Shown here piece after piece: positions 57,922 to 64,000 of a stretch of 64,000 nucleotides of DNA. Made by a program: the position numbers and the translations under genes. The notes under the pieces were generated by a model. That model had not been told where the DNA came from. It did not search any database and saw nothing but the letters and a program-made list of their open reading frames with translations. The stretch comes from Clostridium sp. chh4-2 (GTDB taxonomy: Bacteria; Bacillota; Clostridia; Lachnospirales; Lachnospiraceae), in NCBI RefSeq assembly GCF_002899675.1, contig NZ_PKUU01000017.1, positions 62,001 through 126,000 on the forward strand, in the 5' to 3' direction. Numbering within the stretch: position 1 is the stretch's first letter; each line of letters opens with the position of its first letter.

Positions 57922-59604
57922 ATGGATCAATTAAAGAACAGGAAGATAAATGTAAAGATAATACTGGTTATAATTGCCTTAATTGTGATTGGCGCAGGGC
58001 TAGCAGCGACGGTCGGCTCCTTGAAAACAAGTCCCGAGTTAAAGGAAGCCGGATTCACGGCTTTAAAAAATGGAACAGGAACCGTAGTAAAAGATGAATC
58101 GAGAAAACAAAGGCTGGTTATAGCCGTTGATACAATAGATGGATGTTTAAATCCGGCATTTGCGACCGCCATGGCGGACCGCATGGCATGCGAGATGATA
58201 TATGAACCACTGGCCAAAGTGCATACGGACGGAAGTTTTGAACCGGTATTGGCCGAACAGGTGGATTGGGATCAGGAAAAACTGACGATGAGCATAAAGC
58301 TGAAAGAGGGGATTCTGTTCAGCGACGGAACACCGCTCACCGCAGACGATGTATGCGCCTCCATCGGCATCAGATGTCTGGCGGAGTATAATATGGATGT
58401 GGACAGCGTGTATTTTCATATTGCCGGAGCTTGGGATATGAATGAGCAGAAGACCCAGGGAATCAGCGGAATCAGGAAAGCAGACGAGAATACCGTGGAA
58501 ATTGTATTTATGGATGCCAACAGAAGAAACTGGGATATCCTGGAAACAAACATTCAGAAAAACAGGTTTGCCGACATCGGCCAACAGCTTACCGGATTCA
58601 GGAATGTAACGGAGGTTTATAACTCAGGTATTGGAACAGGTCCTTATATGGCCGACACCATTTCCCAGGGAATCAGTATCTGCCTCCAGGCAAATCCAAG
58701 TTACAGAGGGGAAATGAAGGACATTAAGATCGTGGAGCTGGCTCAGATCAATTTCTATAATATGAAAGAAGCCATTGAAAAACAGGAGATCGATGTGGCC
58801 CAATATACAGCCAACAGCGAACAATTTGACACTTTATATCAGGGAAAGCAGTTTAACGTGTATGCGAAACCTACGGACAACATCTATGCCATCGGCTTCA
58901 ATCTGAATAATGTGTTTTTAAAGGATGAAAAAGTGCGTCAGGCGGTCGCTTATGCTTTTAATAAAGAAGGTGCGCTGAATAAAGAGTGGGAAATGAAGAT
59001 TGCCCCCACAAATGTGATCGGATATGGCAGCGGCCCAAGCACGGAATTACTGGAAACAAAGGCAGTATCTTATGATAAAGGAAAAGCGGAAAGTATTTTA
59101 AAGGAAGCGGGCATGGCTGGACGGATTATTCTGAGACTTCCGGTGCTGAAAGAGAATGAGTTTCAGATGCATATGGCATCCTGCCTGAAAAAGGATCTGG
59201 AAGCCGTGGGATTTACCGTGGAGGTAAATGAATGCACCAGTGAGGAATATGTTCAGGCGTTATATGTAGAAGATAAGTTTGATATCTATCTGTTTAACGA
59301 TACAATGAATTATGACTGGGCTACGTTCCAGAATATGAGCCGTTTAAGAGACGGTATGCCCGTGGCTTTTTTGGATAATGATTATGTGGAACTGGTGTCC
59401 AGGATGGAAACGTCCATGAATCAGGAAGAATACGCCGCTGCGTTGACAGAACTGTCTGATAAATTCTATGAAAAGATGCCTGTGGTTCCGTTTGGAAGAG
59501 TGCAGCGGTATCTTTCCATTTCTCACGATTTAAGCGGTTACGGCGCCTCTCCTGACGCTCTGATGCTGGAGAATGTGAATCTGATCCAGTCGGATGCGAA
59601 ATGA
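57922..59604 (+). CDS. Membrane-anchored family-5 solute-binding-like protein
   Basis: A 560-residue protein related to peptide/nickel-type substrate-binding proteins (SBP_bac_5). Residues ~11-32 are one hydrophobic segment (IILVIIALIVIGAGLAATVG) with no lipobox cysteine, so it is probably anchored by an uncleaved helix. Family landmarks are present: MIYEPLAKVHTDGSFEPVLAE, IKLKEGILFSDGTPLTADDV, GTGPYM, and VRQAVAYAFNKEG. No permease or ATPase genes are nearby. It follows the giant gene's terminator and overlaps the sortase by ATGA, so the two are translationally coupled. It may bind a peptide (perhaps of the wall or of the giant protein) rather than feed a transporter; this is inference. Confidence 0.85.
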   Translation: MDQLKNRKINVKIILVIIALIVIGAGLAATVGSLKTSPELKEAGFTALKNGTGTVVKDESRKQRLVIAVDTIDGCLNPAFATAMADRMACEMIYEPLAKVHTDGSFEPVLAEQVDWDQEKLTMSIKLKEGILFSDGTPLTADDVCASIGIRCLAEYNMDVDSVYFHIAGAWDMNEQKTQGISGIRKADENTVEIVFMDANRRNWDILETNIQKNRFADIGQQLTGFRNVTEVYNSGIGTGPYMADTISQGISICLQANPSYRGEMKDIKIVELAQINFYNMKEAIEKQEIDVAQYTANSEQFDTLYQGKQFNVYAKPTDNIYAIGFNLNNVFLKDEKVRQAVAYAFNKEGALNKEWEMKIAPTNVIGYGSGPSTELLETKAVSYDKGKAESILKEAGMAGRIILRLPVLKENEFQMHMASCLKKDLEAVGFTVEVNECTSEEYVQALYVEDKFDIYLFNDTMNYDWATFQNMSRLRDGMPVAFLDNDYVELVSRMETSMNQEEYAAALTELSDKFYEKMPVVPFGRVQRYLSISHDLSGYGASPDALMLENVNLIQSDAK

Positions 59605-60365
59605 GGCGGCTGATAAGGGTGCTGGCGGTTATTGTCATTGTGATAGCTGCCAGCTATCTGTTTTTTGAATTAAAGGGAAACTGGTATAACGAAAAGATCT
59701 ATACGGATCTTTTGATGGAACCGGAGCAGTCCCAGGGTGATTCTGCGGGTGAGCCGGTTTTGCGCTACAGTCTGGAAGAACTGAAAAAGGTTAACCCGGA
59801 TTGTGTGGGAATTATCGAAGTGCTTGGAACGGGAATTTATTATCCGGTGGTGATTTCTGACAAGGAAGACGGTCTTTACTACATGAACCGTAATTTCTAC
59901 CAGGAAAAGGATGGACGGGGCAGTATTTTTATGGACTACCGCTGTGATCCGGAAAAACCGAGCACTAATTTGATGTTTTACGGACACCGTATGAGGAATA
60001 ATCAGATGTTTGCGCAGTTGAAACAGTATAAATCAAAAGAGTTTTGGAAAGCGCATCAAATCATCTATTATACGGATGAAAACGGAACGAAACAGTATCA
60101 GATTTTTGCCGCTTATCTGTCGGGAGATCCTGAGGGAATGGATGAGACGCAGAAACGATACCAGATGGAATTTATCGAAGGCGATCTGGCTGAGGAGAGA
60201 AACAAGTTTTTATCGGCCGTGAAATCATGGTCGTTTTATGATACCGGCGTGACGGTTGATGCGGAGAAAACAGAAGAATTTATTACGCTCAGAACCTGCG
60301 ATTATGCGGTGAATAACGGAAGAATTTCCGTGGTGGCAAAACTTACGGGAAAAATGACGAATTAA
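59601..60365 (+). CDS. srtB: Class B sortase
   Basis: Membrane-bound cysteine transpeptidase of 254 residues. It has an N-terminal signal anchor (VLAVIVIVIAASYLFF) and the class B core: NPDCVGIIEV, YYPVVISDKEDGLYYMNRNF, GSIFMDYRC, and FYGHRM with catalytic H129. Catalytic Cys is C233 in TLRTCDY and the arginine is R241 in NNGRISVV. All three active-site residues are present, so it should be active. Its start overlaps the solute-binding gene's stop. The only sorting signal I see in the window is the NPKMG tail of the giant protein, making that the likely substrate. Confidence 0.93.
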   Translation: MRRLIRVLAVIVIVIAASYLFFELKGNWYNEKIYTDLLMEPEQSQGDSAGEPVLRYSLEELKKVNPDCVGIIEVLGTGIYYPVVISDKEDGLYYMNRNFYQEKDGRGSIFMDYRCDPEKPSTNLMFYGHRMRNNQMFAQLKQYKSKEFWKAHQIIYYTDENGTKQYQIFAAYLSGDPEGMDETQKRYQMEFIEGDLAEERNKFLSAVKSWSFYDTGVTVDAEKTEEFITLRTCDYAVNNGRISVVAKLTGKMTN

Positions 60366-60386
60366 GGGAAAAGTGAGGAAAAACAG

Positions 60387-61409
60387 TTGAAAAAAGCGGT
60401 TTTATTGGCAGTGTGTATAGGAAGTGCATGCATGATCGGGGGGTGTACGGCAAAGACGGTGACGGCGCCTGGAAACCATTCCGCCGGCTATGATGAATAT
60501 GTAATACTTGGAGAATATAAGGGGATTACCGTAGATCCCGTGACAGTGACGGAGGAAGACGTAGACGCAGAGATTAACCGGATGCTTACAAGCCGGGCCC
60601 AGATAAGCCAGGTGACAGACCGGGCAGCGGCTATGGGAGATACGGTGAGCATAGACTATGAAGGCACCCAGAACGGAGAGGCCTTTGAAAACGGAAGTTA
60701 CCAGGATCAGCTGATCGAGCTGGGATCAGGCAATTTTATAGATGGTTTTGAGGCGGGAATAGAAGGCATGTTTCCGGGAGAGAGCAAAGATATTACAGTT
60801 ACATTTCCCCAGGATTACTGGGATGTATCCATGGCGGGTACAGAGGCGGAATTTCACATAACCCTGAATTATATCCGGCAGATCGATTCCATTCCTGAAT
60901 ATACGGACAGCCTGGTGCAGGAACTTACCGGAGGGGATTTAACCACTACTGCAGAATATACCGCATGGCTGCGGGGGCAGATGGAGCTGGACGCCGTCAA
61001 TTACCGCCGTTCCCAGCTGATGAATGCAATTATGGCCAGCAGCCAGTTTAAAGATCTTCCACAGAACCGGATAGAAGCGATGGCAAAGGAACTGAACGTC
61101 TATTATACAGATGTTGCGCAGCAGCAGTACGGCGAGACCCTGGAAGAATATGCTGCTGCTTATGGAATGTCGCTAGAAGACTTTCAGAATGAACTGGCCA
61201 TGCAGGCAGAGCAGAATGTACAGCAGGATCTGGTGACGCTGGCAATATCGGAAAAGGAAAATATCCTCATTACCGATGTGGAATGCGAAGAGCGGGCAAA
61301 ACAGTATGGATATGACGGTTTTTCAGAGATGGCAGGTATTTACGGCGAGGAGCGGGCCCGGGAGCTTCTTTTAATGGATAAAGTAAGGGATACTCTGCTG
61401 GATGCATAA
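60387..61409 (+). CDS. Extracytoplasmic trigger-factor/FKBP-like peptidyl-prolyl isomerase lipoprotein
   Basis: A 340-residue lipoprotein: the lipobox ends IGGC with C20. Residues ~80-165 are an FKBP-type isomerase domain as in trigger factor (GDTVSIDYEGTQNGEAFENG, then GSGNFIDGFEAGIEGM). The rest (~170-340) is helical and resembles the trigger factor C-terminal substrate arms. The cytoplasmic ribosome-binding domain of trigger factor is missing, replaced by the signal peptide. The start is TTG, with GAGG 8 bp upstream. It is the last gene of the sortase unit and ends near a weak hairpin. I infer that it helps fold the giant protein after export. Confidence 0.88.
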   Translation: MKKAVLLAVCIGSACMIGGCTAKTVTAPGNHSAGYDEYVILGEYKGITVDPVTVTEEDVDAEINRMLTSRAQISQVTDRAAAMGDTVSIDYEGTQNGEAFENGSYQDQLIELGSGNFIDGFEAGIEGMFPGESKDITVTFPQDYWDVSMAGTEAEFHITLNYIRQIDSIPEYTDSLVQELTGGDLTTTAEYTAWLRGQMELDAVNYRRSQLMNAIMASSQFKDLPQNRIEAMAKELNVYYTDVAQQQYGETLEEYAAAYGMSLEDFQNELAMQAEQNVQQDLVTLAISEKENILITDVECEERAKQYGYDGFSEMAGIYGEERARELLLMDKVRDTLLDA

Positions 61410-61430
61410 AAAGTGGAAGTCAGTTCCCAC

Positions 61431-61459
61431 TTGCCATGTGCAGTTTCCTTTTGTATAAT
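61431..61459 (+). promoter_or_regulatory. Predicted promoter of the ThyX-like/folA pair
   Basis: TTGCCA, 17-bp spacer, TATAAT: a near-consensus housekeeping promoter ~73 bp upstream of the start codon. A small hairpin (AAGTGG/CCACTT, 61411-61431) at its 5' side may end the preceding operon. Confidence 0.7.
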
Positions 61460-61532
61460 TAGAAGGGTTATCGACTGATTCTATTATAAAAATGTATGCA
61501 GCTGCCGTTAAAAGCGGCGAAAGGAGACTGTT

Positions 61533-62165
61533 ATGATATTACTGGAACGAACAAGTGTTATGAACATAGAAAACGCCATGAGAGGAGCCAGAAACCCTTT
61601 GAACAGTTGGGGAAGAATGGACAGCCACTATGACGAAGACGGAAACTATATCTTAGGACCCAACGATTTAGGCCTGGCTTTGCGCCTGAGAAAGGCGGGC
61701 AGCGACCACCGGAAATTCATCCGCCAGATCTTTGTTTCCGTGGATATTACGGCCCCCCTTTACTGGTGGAAGGAGTACGACACCTATAAGGTGGCAACCG
61801 TTGCCAACTCCACCAGCACCATGCACAAGATCCACAGCAAACCGTTTGAACTGGATGATTTCAGCCACGACCATATGACGCCGGGAACTTTACAGTTTCT
61901 TCAGGTGATTGTGGACCAGATGGAAGCGATCCGTTTAAAATACATCGAGACAAAGAGCAAAGAGGATTGGTATGATCTGATCCAGCTGCTGCCTTCCAGC
62001 TATAACCAGATGAGAACCTGTACCTTTAACTACGAAACTCTGGTAAATATCTATTATGCCAGAAGGAATCATAAGCTGGCTGAATGGCATACCTTCTGTG
62101 AATGGATCGAATCCCTTCCTTATGGTAAGGAACTGATCATAGCGGCAGAGGAGGCAGAACAATAG
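61533..62165 (+). CDS. ThyX-like protein (possible FAD-dependent thymidylate synthase relative)
   Basis: A 210-residue conserved protein. The stretch ITAPLYWWKEYDTYKVATV followed by ANSTSTMHKI, and the C-terminal NQMRTCTFNYETL with NHKLAEWHTFC, recall divergent members of the ThyX/Thy1 family known in Firmicutes and phages. The classical ThyX motif RHRxxSxNExSxRY is not present. Position directly before dihydrofolate reductase, two bases apart, supports a role in thymidylate or folate metabolism. I am only moderately sure of the family; a conserved protein of unknown function is the alternative. Confidence 0.55.
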   Translation: MILLERTSVMNIENAMRGARNPLNSWGRMDSHYDEDGNYILGPNDLGLALRLRKAGSDHRKFIRQIFVSVDITAPLYWWKEYDTYKVATVANSTSTMHKIHSKPFELDDFSHDHMTPGTLQFLQVIVDQMEAIRLKYIETKSKEDWYDLIQLLPSSYNQMRTCTFNYETLVNIYYARRNHKLAEWHTFCEWIESLPYGKELIIAAEEAEQ

Positions 62166-62166
62166 G

Positions 62167-62661
62167 ATGAATATTATCGTAGCAGTGGATAAAAACTGGG
62201 CGATTGGCAATAAGGGACAGCTTTTGGTGGCCATTCCGGCTGATCAAAAGATGTTTCGCGAAGAAACTATGGGAAAAGTTGTGGTCATGGGCAGAAAGAC
62301 CCTGGAGAGCCTTCCGGGAGGCCAGCCCCTGCACGGGCGGACAACCATCGTTTTGACACATGATAAATCATATAAGGTAAAGGGCGCAGCTGTCTGCCAT
62401 GACTTGAATGAGGCGCTGGAGGAGTTGAAAAAATACCCTTCTGAGGATATATTCATCTGCGGCGGACAAGGCGTCTATGAGCAGTTTCTTCCATACTGCA
62501 ATGTAGCCCATGTCACCTATATTGACTACGCTTATGAAGCGGACACTTATTTTCCCAATCTGGAGGCCTCTCCTGAATGGATTGTGGCCGCAGAAAGCGA
62601 TGAACAGACTTATTTTAATCTCTGTTATGAATTCAGAATGTATGTAAAAGTTAAAAAATGA
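62167..62661 (+). CDS. folA: Dihydrofolate reductase
   Basis: Reduces dihydrofolate to tetrahydrofolate with NADPH. It has 164 residues, standard size. MNIIVAVDKNWAIGNKGQLL is the substrate and cofactor N-terminal motif, VVVMGRKTLESLP the NADPH-binding strand and turn, IFICGGQGVYEQFL the second nucleotide loop, and THIDYAYEAD-type end strands follow (here TYIDYAYEADTYFP). The start lies one base after the preceding gene's stop, so they form an operon. A terminator follows closely. Confidence 0.95.
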   Translation: MNIIVAVDKNWAIGNKGQLLVAIPADQKMFREETMGKVVVMGRKTLESLPGGQPLHGRTTIVLTHDKSYKVKGAAVCHDLNEALEELKKYPSEDIFICGGQGVYEQFLPYCNVAHVTYIDYAYEADTYFPNLEASPEWIVAAESDEQTYFNLCYEFRMYVKVKK

Positions 62662-62667
62662 TGAGGC

Positions 62668-62713
62668 AGAGCCGGATGAGAGCGCAGTAAAAACTCTTTC
62701 CGGCTCTTGTTGT
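62668..62713 (+). terminator. Terminator after folA
   Basis: Stem AGAGCCGGA (62668-62676) with TCCGGCTCT (62699-62707), followed by TGTTGT. The stem is strong but the T run is poor. Confidence 0.65.
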
Positions 62714-62766
62714 AAAGGCGGGACTATTGCCGTAAAGGGCAGATTTTAAAAGGAAGAATTTTTACA

Positions 62767-62803
62767 ATTAATGATTGTCATTATACGACTTGCGTGCTAA
62801 TAT
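62767..62803 (+). promoter_or_regulatory. Promoter of nfnAB with overlapping Fur-box-like palindrome
   Basis: TTGTCA (62775-62780), 17-bp spacer, TAATAT (62798-62803). A 19-bp palindrome-like site at 62767-62785 (core TAATGATTGTCATTA) covers the -35 and matches the classical Fur box at about 14 of 19 positions. Iron-dependent control of this Fe-S enzyme is plausible but inferred. Confidence 0.5.
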
Positions 62804-62896
62804 TAAAGGTACGAACATTTTTGTCAAGGAAGTTGGGGAAGGCTTCTGAGCACGTGATGTTGAAAATTCACTAAGGAGTTTATTAGGAGGAAAAAG

Positions 62897-63778
62897 ATGT
62901 TTAGGATTTTAAAAGCAGAACAGCTGGCAGAAAAGATTTTTCTGATGGATGTGGAAGCTCCACGTGTAGCTAAAGCCTGCGAACCAGGAGAATTTGTAAT
63001 TGTCAGAATGGATGAAAAAGGCGAGAGAATCCCATTAACTATCTGTGACTATGACAGAGAAAAGGGTACGATTACCATCGTATTCCAAACAGTAGGCGCA
63101 TCTACGGAAAAGATGGCAAAATTACAGGCCGGAGATTATTTCCAGGATTTCGTAGGTCCGTTAGGACAGCCGTCTGAATTTGTAAAAGAAGATATTGAAG
63201 AAGTGAAAAAGAAAAAATACCTTTTCGTAGCGGGCGGCGTTGGTACTGCTCCTGTATATCCGCAGGTAAAGTGGATGAAAGAACATGGTATTGATGTAGA
63301 TGTTATTGTGGGGGCTAAGAATAAAGAACTTCTGATTCTGGAAGATATGATGAAGGAACAGGCGGGGAATTTATACATAACAACAGACGACGGTTCTTAT
63401 GTGCGCAAGGGCATGGTTACGGAAGTGATCAAAGACCTGGTGGTAAACCAGGGCAAGAAGTATGATGTCTGCGTTGCCATCGGACCGATGATCATGATGA
63501 AATTCGTATGCTTATTAACAAAAGATCTGGGACTGCCGACAATCGTCAGCATGAACCCTGTAATGGTGGATGGAACAGGCATGTGCGGTGCCTGCCGTTT
63601 AAGCGTTGGCGGGGAAGTGAAATTCGCTTGTGTGGATGGACCTGAATTTGACGGCCATCTTGTAAACTTTGATGAAGCGATGAAGAGACAGCAGATCTAT
63701 AAAACCGAAGAAGGCCGCGCCATGTTAAAATTGTTGGAGGGTGATACCCACCACGGCGGATGCGGGAATTGTGAATAA
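62897..63778 (+). CDS. nfnA: NADH-dependent ferredoxin:NADP+ oxidoreductase, small subunit (NfnA-like)
   Basis: FAD- and 2Fe-2S-containing subunit (293 residues) of the Nfn electron-bifurcating transhydrogenase family, also annotated as sulfide dehydrogenase or dihydroorotate-dehydrogenase-like electron transfer subunit. FAD motif RIPLTICDYD, NAD-binding FVAGGVGTAPVYPQ and the cysteine cluster CGACRLSVGG with later FACVDGPEFDG are present. The start has AGGAGG. The next gene begins 15 bp downstream and encodes its GltD-like partner, which fixes the assignment as Nfn rather than PyrK. Confidence 0.9.
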   Translation: MFRILKAEQLAEKIFLMDVEAPRVAKACEPGEFVIVRMDEKGERIPLTICDYDREKGTITIVFQTVGASTEKMAKLQAGDYFQDFVGPLGQPSEFVKEDIEEVKKKKYLFVAGGVGTAPVYPQVKWMKEHGIDVDVIVGAKNKELLILEDMMKEQAGNLYITTDDGSYVRKGMVTEVIKDLVVNQGKKYDVCVAIGPMIMMKFVCLLTKDLGLPTIVSMNPVMVDGTGMCGACRLSVGGEVKFACVDGPEFDGHLVNFDEAMKRQQIYKTEEGRAMLKLLEGDTHHGGCGNCE

Positions 63779-63793
63779 GATATGGAGGGTGTC

Positions 63794-64000
63794 ATGGACG
63801 TTATGAAGAAAGTGCCTGTCAGAGAACAGGACCCAAAAGTAAGAGCAACAAATTTCGAAGAAGTTTGTTTAGGATATAATAAAGAAGAAGCGATGGAAGA
63901 GGCAAGCCGCTGCTTAAAATGCAAGAATGCAAAGTGTATGGGCGGCTGTCCGGTATCCATCAACATTCCTGGCTTCATCAAAGAGGTGGAAGCAGGTAAT
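63794..64000 (+). CDS. nfnB: NfnB / GltD-like glutamate synthase small-subunit family protein, partial
   Basis: First 69 codons of a protein that continues past the window. It begins MDVMKKVPVREQDPKVRATN and has the N-terminal 4Fe-4S motif CLKCKNAKCMGGCPVSINIP, as in NfnB and GltD. GGAGGG precedes the ATG; an ATG three codons later is an alternative. Adjacent to nfnA, it is the large NADP(H)-binding subunit of the bifurcating enzyme. Confidence 0.9.
   Translation, partial: MDVMKKVPVREQDPKVRATNFEEVCLGYNKEEAMEEASRCLKCKNAKCMGGCPVSINIPGFIKEVEAGN

Overview
The window looks like the chromosome of an anaerobic Gram-positive Clostridia, most likely a Lachnospiraceae. The reasons are strong AGGAGG ribosome binding sites, NfnAB-type electron bifurcation genes, a class B sortase, selenium-dependent purine catabolism genes in clostridial order, and lipoproteins with Gram-positive lipoboxes. 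No tRNA, rRNA, CRISPR array, prophage or intact insertion sequence was seen.

Region 1 (1-21.2 kb) is a selenium-dependent molybdenum hydroxylase and purine/ureide catabolism island. On the minus strand, a YheO/DauR-like regulator and ygeX (diaminopropionate ammonia-lyase, cut by the window edge) form a divergent unit. On the plus strand come ssnA, ygfK, a fused selenium-dependent xanthine dehydrogenase, hyuA (hydantoinase), a GNAT-YqeC fusion and an XdhC-like maturation protein. Next are a short ModE-type regulator, a MoeA-like molybdopterin-binding protein, moaC, moaA, a MOSC protein, mogA and yqeB, then the molybdate transporter modABC and mocA. Together these import molybdate, build part of the molybdenum cofactor, mature and selenate it, and supply the hydroxylase and ring-opening enzymes. 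Two ModE-like inverted repeats (12.9 kb and 17.2 kb) probably tie cofactor synthesis and transport to molybdate. MoaD/MoaE, SelD and a separate FAD subunit are not in the window.

Region 2 (21.4-61.4 kb) is the outstanding part. A single uninterrupted 36.2-kb gene encodes a 12,081-residue secreted surface protein. It has a signal peptide, a long array of about 280-330-residue modules of a family I do not recognise (at least 14 copies of a hydrophobic-IP-xxx-W type signature, three of them at an exact 993-bp period), a tyrosine/glycine/histidine-rich section with cysteine hairpins, several DUF11-like sections, and five SdrD_B-like domains. One SdrD_B-like domain is interrupted by a ~345-residue antiparallel coiled coil. 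The C-terminus is a sorting-signal-like tail with an NPKMG motif. It is followed by a terminator-like hairpin, a membrane-anchored family-5 solute-binding-like protein, a class B sortase with complete catalytic residues, and an exported trigger-factor/FKBP-like isomerase lipoprotein. I infer a dedicated giant surface-fibre system: substrate, sortase, extracytoplasmic folding factor and one protein of unknown role.

Region 3 (61.4-64 kb) is housekeeping: a ThyX-like protein next to dihydrofolate reductase, then nfnA and the start of nfnB, preceded by a promoter overlapping a Fur-box-like palindrome.
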